From a virus, in the IMG/VR virus record IMGVR_UViG_3300010413_001770, positions 1-64,000 of that record: DNA of 64,000 bases; one strand, written 5' to 3'. The notes beneath the pieces were generated by a model that was not told where the DNA came from, searched no databases, and saw only the letters and a list, made by a program, of their open reading frames with translations. Shown here piece after piece: positions 62,707 through 64,000 of the stretch (positions are counted from its first letter, which is position 1; every line of letters begins with the position of its first letter). The translations under genes and the position numbers were made by a program.

Positions 62707-63728
62707 AACTCATCCTGACCGCCGACACACATATCCGGTCCGGGCGCCCCCGGTGCCGGCGTGCGCCCGCGCTCGAAACACTGGGCGCCAAGCTCGGCTG
62801 GATGGCCAACCTCCAACGTGAGCTCGACGGTGCCCCCGTCTTGTGCGCGGGAGACATCTTCCACACGTGGGACACGGACGTGCCGTCCCTGGCGCTAGCG
62901 TTCCGCCACATCCGGAACTGGATCGTCACGCCGGGGCAGCACGATCTCCCGCACCATCGGATCGAGGAGCTTGAGCGCTCCCCACTCCACGTCCTGGAGG
63001 TCGGCGGCCGCGTCGAGATCCTCTCGGACTGTACATGGGCCGACCCCCTCCCGGGAGTGCGCGTGTACGGTATTCCGTACGGGCGGCTGGAAGAAGATCT
63101 GCCACGCCTGATCTCGCTCGCCCGCCAGCCGTCGCACGTCGGATTTCGCGTCCTACTGCTGCACCACTTCGTCTACTCCGGGAGGCCGCCGTTCCCCGGA
63201 GCTGAGTCTCTCGGGGTGGAAGCGCTCGAGCTGATCCGCCGCACAAAGGGGATGTTCGACCTGATCGTGACGGGTGATCACCACGTGAGATTCATTGTCC
63301 AGGACCCGGAGAACCCGCGCACGATGCTCGTCAACCCGGGCCCGATCTACCGGACGACGGCGGATGAGGTGGAGTTCGCCCCCGCCGTGGCCGTGTGTGA
63401 TCCGGAGGCGGAGTGTACCGAGGATATGTTCGACGTCTACCGGGTGCCGATCTCCGAAAACGTGGAAGACGACTTCGATCTACAAGTCGTCGAGTTGTAT
63501 CGGAGGGGGTCGCGGTCGGTGCATCGGGAGTTCACGTCCGGGCTGGGGGACGAGACCGAAGACACACCGTCCGCCGAAGCTCCCACTCCGGAGTCCTGGT
63601 CCGCCGTCCCGTTCGAGGAGCGCCTCCGCGCTCTCCTGGCCGGTATGCCGCCGGAAGTGCAAGCGGAAGTCCGGCTGGCGTGGAAAGCCGACGTGGACAC
63701 GCACGACCGCAACCGGAAGAGGAGATAA
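62703..63728 (+). CDS. Mre11/SbcD-like metallophosphoesterase nuclease
   Basis: The 341-residue protein shows KLILTADTHIRSGRP (motif D-x-H), LGWMANLQRELDGAPVLCAG with DIFHTWDT (GDxxD/H-like), TPGQHDLPHHRIEELERSPL (GNHD-like GQHD), RVLLLHHFVYSG and FDLIVTGDHHVRFIVQD (GDHH). These are the five phosphoesterase motifs. The C-terminal third is acidic then helical. It is the likely partner of the half-Rad50 encoded upstream, processing DNA ends. It overlaps the previous gene by 4 bases. Confidence 0.87.
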   Translation: MKLILTADTHIRSGRPRCRRAPALETLGAKLGWMANLQRELDGAPVLCAGDIFHTWDTDVPSLALAFRHIRNWIVTPGQHDLPHHRIEELERSPLHVLEVGGRVEILSDCTWADPLPGVRVYGIPYGRLEEDLPRLISLARQPSHVGFRVLLLHHFVYSGRPPFPGAESLGVEALELIRRTKGMFDLIVTGDHHVRFIVQDPENPRTMLVNPGPIYRTTADEVEFAPAVAVCDPEAECTEDMFDVYRVPISENVEDDFDLQVVELYRRGSRSVHREFTSGLGDETEDTPSAEAPTPESWSAVPFEERLRALLAGMPPEVQAEVRLAWKADVDTHDRNRKRR

Positions 63729-63734
63729 CCGCTC

Positions 63735-63971
63735 ATGCCCATCGACCCCGACATTGCCCTCAAGATGACGCGCCTCCAGTCCAAGCTCGGGACCCTACAG
63801 TCCGACCTGGACGCCGCCCGTGGCGCCTACCAGTCCGTCCTGGAGCGCATCCAGGCGGACTACGGGTACGAGTCCCTCGAGGAGGCAGAAGAGGCACTCA
63901 CGAGCCGACTTCTCACGCTTCAGACGTCCGTCAACCAGCTCAAGAACATGATCGCGAAGATTCAACTGTGA
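63735..63971 (+). CDS. Small coiled-coil protein
   Basis: The 78-residue, almost wholly helical protein begins PIDPDIALKMTRLQSKLGTL and has ERIQADYGYESLEEAEEALT. It ends LLTLQTSVNQLKNMIAKIQL, a heptad-like coiled coil. The ATG follows aagaggagataaccgctc. It lies directly after the Mre11-like gene, so it could support the Rad50/Mre11-like complex. No family recognised. Confidence 0.62.
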   Translation: MPIDPDIALKMTRLQSKLGTLQSDLDAARGAYQSVLERIQADYGYESLEEAEEALTSRLLTLQTSVNQLKNMIAKIQL

Positions 63972-64000
63972 ACCCCGGTTCCGGTTCCCCCCGACTGGCC

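Overview
The window is part of the genome of a tailed double-stranded DNA phage (Caudoviricetes, long non-contractile siphovirus-type tail). It is GC-rich overall, with islands that are visibly AT-richer. No close relative or host can be named from sequence alone. A Kdo-pathway type isomerase hints at a Gram-negative host, but that is inference.

Left half, about 1-37.8 kb: every gene is on the minus strand and is transcribed right to left. In transcription order: a secreted dockerin-like protein and a zinc-ribbon protein; terS, terL, portal, protease/scaffold, a decoration-like protein and the major capsid protein (36.7-29.3 kb); then a roughly 9.5 kb block of non-structural enzymes (28.9-19.4 kb: DUF115-like protein, MDR dehydrogenase, split transketolase, cupin, SDR, two P-loop sulfotransferase-like paralogues, a methyltransferase/GT9/GT8-type fusion and a sulfotransferase). 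The virion genes then resume: head-tail connector, gp10-like protein, tail terminator, two tail-tube paralogues, the tail assembly chaperone pair with a -1 frameshift, tape measure, distal tail protein, hub, and further tail or secreted proteins (19.4-6.5 kb). Last come a 900-residue Ser/Pro-repeat protein and, directly coupled to it, a glycosyltransferase/radical SAM/sulfotransferase/methyltransferase cluster that runs off the left edge.

Centre, 37.8-39.9 kb: a 2 kb divergent noncoding region with DnaA-box-like sites (TTATCCACA), palindromes, repeated GTTAAC motifs and GAGNRCTCAAG repeats. It is a probable origin and control region.

Right half, 39.9-64 kb: every gene is on the plus strand. 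First comes an array of very small genes (a Gp88-like protein, zinc ribbons, membrane microproteins), many preceded by a near-identical start leader and several separated by strong terminators. Next are a beta-clamp-like protein, a KdsD-like isomerase, XRE and RHH regulators, and a DinG-type helicase. Then comes a recombination/replication block: SSB-like protein, Sak4-like RecA-fold ATPase, ERCC4/HhH nuclease, a UDG-PolA fusion polymerase interrupted by an intein, an N-terminal half of Rad50/SbcC with zinc hook, and an Mre11/SbcD-like nuclease.

The most interesting reading is that the phage encodes its own glycan-building and transfer system. Mucin-like Ser/Pro-repeat tail proteins sit next to many glycosyltransferases, sulfotransferases and sugar-metabolism enzymes, consistent with glycosylated and perhaps sulfated virion surfaces. 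No lysin, integrase, CRISPR array or convincing tRNA was recognised.
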